NCBI GenBank assembly: GCA_017163975.1
Contig: JAFFSR010000031.1
Location: 1,707,001 to 1,771,000, forward strand
Length of the DNA: 64,000 nucleotides
Origin: Anastatus disparis
Lineage: Eukaryota > Arthropoda > Insecta > Hymenoptera > Eupelmidae
Reading direction: 5' to 3'
A program made the position numbers and the translations under genes. Of this stretch, positions 59,637 through 64,000 are shown one piece after another; the stretch's first letter is position 1, and every line of letters starts with the position of its first letter. The notes under the pieces were generated by a model, which worked only from the letters and a program-made list of their open reading frames with translations, did no database searches and was not told where the DNA came from.

Positions 59637-61300
59637 AAAGTACATTAATATCAGTATATCCTTTTTAATATCATTTCTTAGTATAGCAGCAAATATCTTG
59701 ATATCAGGTTTTAAATGTCTTTTTATTGAATTAACTTAATATAAATTTATAATGTCAATAATTGGATTTAGGAAAAATGGAACTTTACGAAACCTTGCAA
59801 ATTTCACGGAAGCGTGTTTTAAATGAAAATGACTTTAAATTCTATTTTATTTTTTAAAATTTTACATTGAATTTTAACATTTTCAAAAATTAAAAAAATA
59901 GATTTCAATTTTTTTTGCAATTATTACAATGATTCCAAACTTTGAATCATAATATGAAAAGCATTTAAAATTTTTTTCAGTTTTATAATTAATTAGGAAA
60001 AAAATTTATCTATGCTTTTAATGTTTAAAAATAGCAGTTTATTTATTAAATATATATTTTTTTTATGTTTTGACGTTTATTTTATCTTTTTAAAGTATAT
60101 TTTTTACTGTTATTTAGGATGAATGTAATAAAATGCGTGAATACTTTATTATATCATAAAAAATGTATTTAAATACAATATTCCAAAAAAATGAAGAAAT
60201 TAATTATTCAAATAAACAAAATTAAATCATAAAATCGATGTGCAGCATGCAACGTGTTTATCCTTAAAATACTCATTTTACTAATTTTGTTATTTAATAA
60301 TGAAAACTGTTTAGATAATTAAAAAAATTAAGTTTGCAGCAAGAAAGCGATAAAAATGTGTTATTTGGTTTAAATAAAAAACGTACAATAGCTGTGTTGG
60401 CTAAGTTTTAGGGTACGTTGCAACAATTAAAAATTTTTCCAAGTTAAAATTTTATGCTTTGCCTTTTTTTATTAAAAAAAATTAATAATATGCCTACAAA
60501 TAAAATTTGTTACAATACAATAAGAAAAATTTTTGACAAAAAATATTGACCTACAATACAGCCGTTCAAAATAAAATAACTGTTAACTGCTAGCATTTTC
60601 TAAGCATGTGCTAATTAACGCTTTTATAAAATTTTTAATTCAGACTTACTGTTCTTTGCATCGCTAGTATAAAAAAATTAAAGCTTTTTTTAAATCCTCC
60701 AACGCTGTTAAATTCAGAATTTGAATACAAAAAAATTTCTTTAAAACGTTTCTTTTTTAAATATAGATTATTTTCTTAATTTGAATGTAGTGAAAATTTT
60801 TATTTGATATTTATTTTATCTTCTCTTTTTAAATTCTTTATTTTATAGATCCATTTTACATAAGTAATTTGTGGAAATGATTATTCTGACAGATTTTCTT
60901 TTATAATTGTAGCCAAAGATCATTTATTTTGATTTTTATTAAGTAATAAAAACATTATTGTATTTTATATATTTTAAAGATAATACGTTTATAAATATAA
61001 TATAGTTATATAACGTTTATAAATATAATTTATAAATAGATCGAATAAATTTATGCATAACATTTAAAAAGAATTTATAAAATATTAAATAAATTAATAA
61101 TATACTTGAAGAGAGTATGTAATTTGAAAATTGTTTAAAACTTTATGAGAAACATGTTTCATAATAGAAAATGTTTAATAGAAAGTATTAAAACATAATA
61201 TGGGTCCCTATCTTCGGAAAACGAATTTGGTTGAAACTAAAAAATCTGATTTTTCATGAAAAAAATTAAATGAAAAAAGGTTCCGGATATAAAATAGTCC
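59637..61300. other. AT-rich noncoding
   Basis: No gene; only the weak tRNA-like remnant at 60385-60470. Confidence 0.45.
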
Positions 61301-61870
61301 GCAGTACAGAATCCTTTTTAAAAAATGATTACCACATACTTAGAACTTTGTAAGCGGCTTCATTTTGTCAAGTCTACCAAACATTTCATCTACGAAAACT
61401 CTCGAAACCGCTGCGTTTTTTAATAATTAATTATTAAACATGTCGATTCGACGATGTATTGTTATGCAATGACCACATACTTTTTTTTACATGGAACTAA
61501 AAGATATTTTTATAACAAAAATTAAATAATGTATGGCCGACAAAAATAATTCTGCGTTAGATGAGTCTACCATTTGAATTATGTCGATAGGACGGGGTTA
61601 TGTTATGCGATGACCACATAGCCAATTTTTATGGGATTGCTTGATAATTAATTATGAAACCATAAGATCATAATGTCCGACAAATTTTCTGCAGATTTTT
61701 TTCAGTCCGACAATCGGAACATGTCATTGTTACGAGGTATGGTTTTGTGATTACCATATGTCGGACAAGGGTATGACGTGTCACATAATATTATTTTATG
61801 TATTAAAAGGGCAATGACCGACAAAAATATTGTATCTTTACGTCAGACCGACAAAAAAAGATTTATAATT
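61300..61870 (+). repeat. Degenerate tandem repeat, about 140-bp period
   Basis: TGACCACATA or GATTACCACATA recurs near 61329, 61471, 61611 and 61750, each preceded by an ATGTCGAT..TTATGC-like block and followed by CCGACAAA at 61535, 61674 and 61819. Confidence 0.65.
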
Positions 61871-62638
61871 AACCCGTCACCTATGTATGTGTCATATAAC
61901 ACGTAGTTCAAAATTATCTAATAAAATTTAAATTTATATTTTGCACAAATAAAACTAGTTACTATGATCAAGTATAGACATAGAAAAATACATTCACATT
62001 TTTTAATTTTTGAAATTAATTTTTTTTCCAATTTTTACCGATATTTTTATAAGTACGAAAATGAAAAAAAATTAAATTCTTAGAATAATCTAATTTTGCA
62101 GCTATGGTTATTATTTTCATAACGTCAAAAATTATACGTCATTTTTGTGTCATCTTAATAAAAGATTTTCATAGAAGGATCAAAATACTATTAAGAGCAT
62201 GACGAAGCTGTCCGCCTTCTAATAATATTTCCAATCTTAACTTATAAATAAACGATGCGTTTAATTAAGTTTTTTTGCTATAAAGAAAAAATTTGTAAGA
62301 TTAAACTCTAGTGTGGACAACTCAAGAAAACCACCAAAATATTATACATACAAAGTTATAATAAAAACTTTCAATATATCGTATTTTAAGGTTAGGTTTG
62401 TCGAGTTTGATATCTAATTTCCAATCCAAGCTCATAAAAAAATAACAAGTCCAAATGATTTTTTATTTTAACAAAAATTATTGTACTAATATAACTTTAG
62501 TGCGGACAAGTTATTATATTTGTTTAATTTAAGAATTTAAAAAGATATCGATAAAATAAAAAAAGCAAAACTCGATTGCTGCAGCTCCGACATGCCGTTA
62601 ATAAAACATGCCTCTTATTTTTTAATATAATTATCTGG
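61871..62638. other. AT-rich noncoding
   Basis: No gene or clear repeat seen. Confidence 0.4.
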
Positions 62639-62642
62639 TTAA

Positions 62643-63305
62643 GGGGACCAGGTACTATTAAAACTCGAAAAATTCAAATATGAATAATTAAAAATTTATT
62701 GCTTTTATCCAAAGGAATAAATTTTTCGAAAAAATACTTATGTTTCAGAAGACTTTTTATTTCTGAAACTTTTATCTATCTTAAAAATTCAACTTATGGT
62801 CCCCGTTAACATTCTGGTACTAAAAACAGATTGGTCGCAAAGTTTTTTAAGAGTTTTCATCTGATCTTGATGAAATTTGGTGGAGATTTCCAAAATCATC
62901 TTAGAATCCACATGAGCGAGAGACATTCCTAAAAAATTCAAATAATAAAAAAATTTTCTATTTGTTTATTTATTTTTATAAATAATAACTTGATACACAA
63001 ATTAGCATATATGTATTTATAATTTGCTATGCTCATTAATTCTAATATAATTTTAAAAATCTCCACCAAATTTCATAAAGATCCGATGAAAACTCATGAA
63101 AAAACTTTGCGACCAATCTGTTTTTAGTACCAGAATGTGAACAGAGACCATCAGTTGAATTTTTAAGATAGATAAAAGTTTCAGAAATAAAAAGTCTTCT
63201 GAAAAATAAATATTTTTTCAAAAAATTTTTTCCTTTTGGATAAAAGCAATAAATTTTTAATTATTCATATTCAAATTTTTCAAGTTTTAATAGTACCTGG
63301 TCCCC
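62643..63305. mobile_element. TTAA MITE, GGGGACCAGGTACTATTAAA ends
   Basis: 663-bp inverted-repeat element between TTAA copies (62639-62642, 63306-63309). Arms of about 250 bp are nearly perfect complements. No ORF. Confidence 0.88.
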
Positions 63306-63309
63306 TTAA

Positions 63310-64000
63310 TGGGGCATTTAGAGAGTAGGTATGTGTTGTACGCGGTACATGCGTAGACAATGACATGAAATTAATTATTTGTTATTAACTATTTATTATT
63401 CGTTATAGATAATAAAATTCTTAACAAAATAAATCGTTAATCCCTTATGTGTCGTATACGACACATTACAGAAAATGGGCTTATGGATGCTTTAGGTTTC
63501 TTAAACTACCGAAGCGCACCTAGAGGAACTCAAAATAAGTCAAACATATGAAAAAATATTTACTTTTTAAATGGGAAAGGGTCTCGGACTCAATAGGTTA
63601 AAATAAAAATGAAATTTCTAAAAATTTCATTCTTTGTAAAAAAGTAAATTTGCAGTGTTAAAAATAATTCATGTTAATTTGAAATCATTTTTTTTTAATT
63701 GTCTATTAAATCGATATTTTTCCATTTTTTATAATTTAACATTTTATCGCTAAAATATACAGCATGAATTCTTTCTTTATAAAGATTTAATTATGAATAT
63801 TTTTCTAAGATCACATTTTAATCCTCGAAAATGAGCATAAAATGTTATTATTTTATCAGCATTACATAGGTAGAAAAACATTTTATATTGGTTAAAGAAA
63901 TAGCCATAAAAATTCCTATTTTCAACTCTTCATTTCAAAGCAATAGGCATGAAATGGTAAAAAGATCGTTTTAATTTCTACTAGGGTATTAGACTGATAA
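63310..64000. other. AT-rich noncoding
   Basis: A short palindrome TGTGTCGTATACGACACA near 63449 is the only notable feature; its neighbourhood may be a TE end that I do not recognise. Confidence 0.4.

Noticed and set aside
63440..63470. Regulatory operator-like palindrome
   Set aside because: TGTGTCGTATACGACACA is self-complementary but isolated, without a gene nearby; a TE end is more likely.

Overview
This window is a repeat-dominated, AT-rich piece of a eukaryotic nuclear genome. It has spliced transposase genes with GT..AG introns, Ty3/Gypsy and Copia retrotransposons, tRNA-derived SINEs, many palindromic MITEs, satellite DNA and long microsatellites. The mix suggests an insect, plausibly a parasitoid hymenopteran; that is an inference from repeat content. 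I see no convincing host gene. Almost every base I can explain belongs to mobile or tandem DNA, nested up to four levels deep.

Layout. (1) 1-8371: DNA transposon A, with about 816-bp terminal inverted repeats (TIRs) and a five-exon minus-strand transposase gene. All its splice phases agree; it carries one nonsense codon and one suspicious active-site change. (2) 8372-15170: microsatellites, a TTAA MITE, a Helentron-like element with ten tandem units, and AT-rich filler. (3) 15171-28205: a Ty3/Gypsy element (gag, protease, RT, RNase H, integrase, 3' LTR). Its integrase is split exactly by transposon C (20621-25399, 3-bp TTA target duplication), which encodes an unrelated, broken transposase. 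The Gypsy Pol carries a second, Gag-like zinc-knuckle module after the integrase. (4) 28206-32732: nested palindromic elements. (5) 32733-36202 and 53238-54971: one satellite array of roughly 390-bp units, interrupted by a Copia element (36203-53237) whose 250-bp LTRs are about 94% identical. The Copia interior holds a 1.7-kb palindrome, a full transposon B (41962-48390) related to transposon A, a second Helentron-like element and several MITEs. (6) 53408-64000: SINEs, MITEs and degenerate tandem repeats.

The most interesting signals are: the reconstructable exon structure of transposase A and its intronless relative B; the duplicated nucleocapsid-like module at the end of a Gypsy Pol; a group of palindromic elements with CCC termini, each filled with its own self-complementary word (GACGTC, AACGTT, GGATATCC, CCACGTGG, GGAATATTCC); three MITE families that share a GGCCG end plus TGTCYTTGTCTAAT at fixed spacing; and a strongly strand-biased AGAAGT hexamer across the Copia interior. 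All homology statements come from motif reading without database searches.
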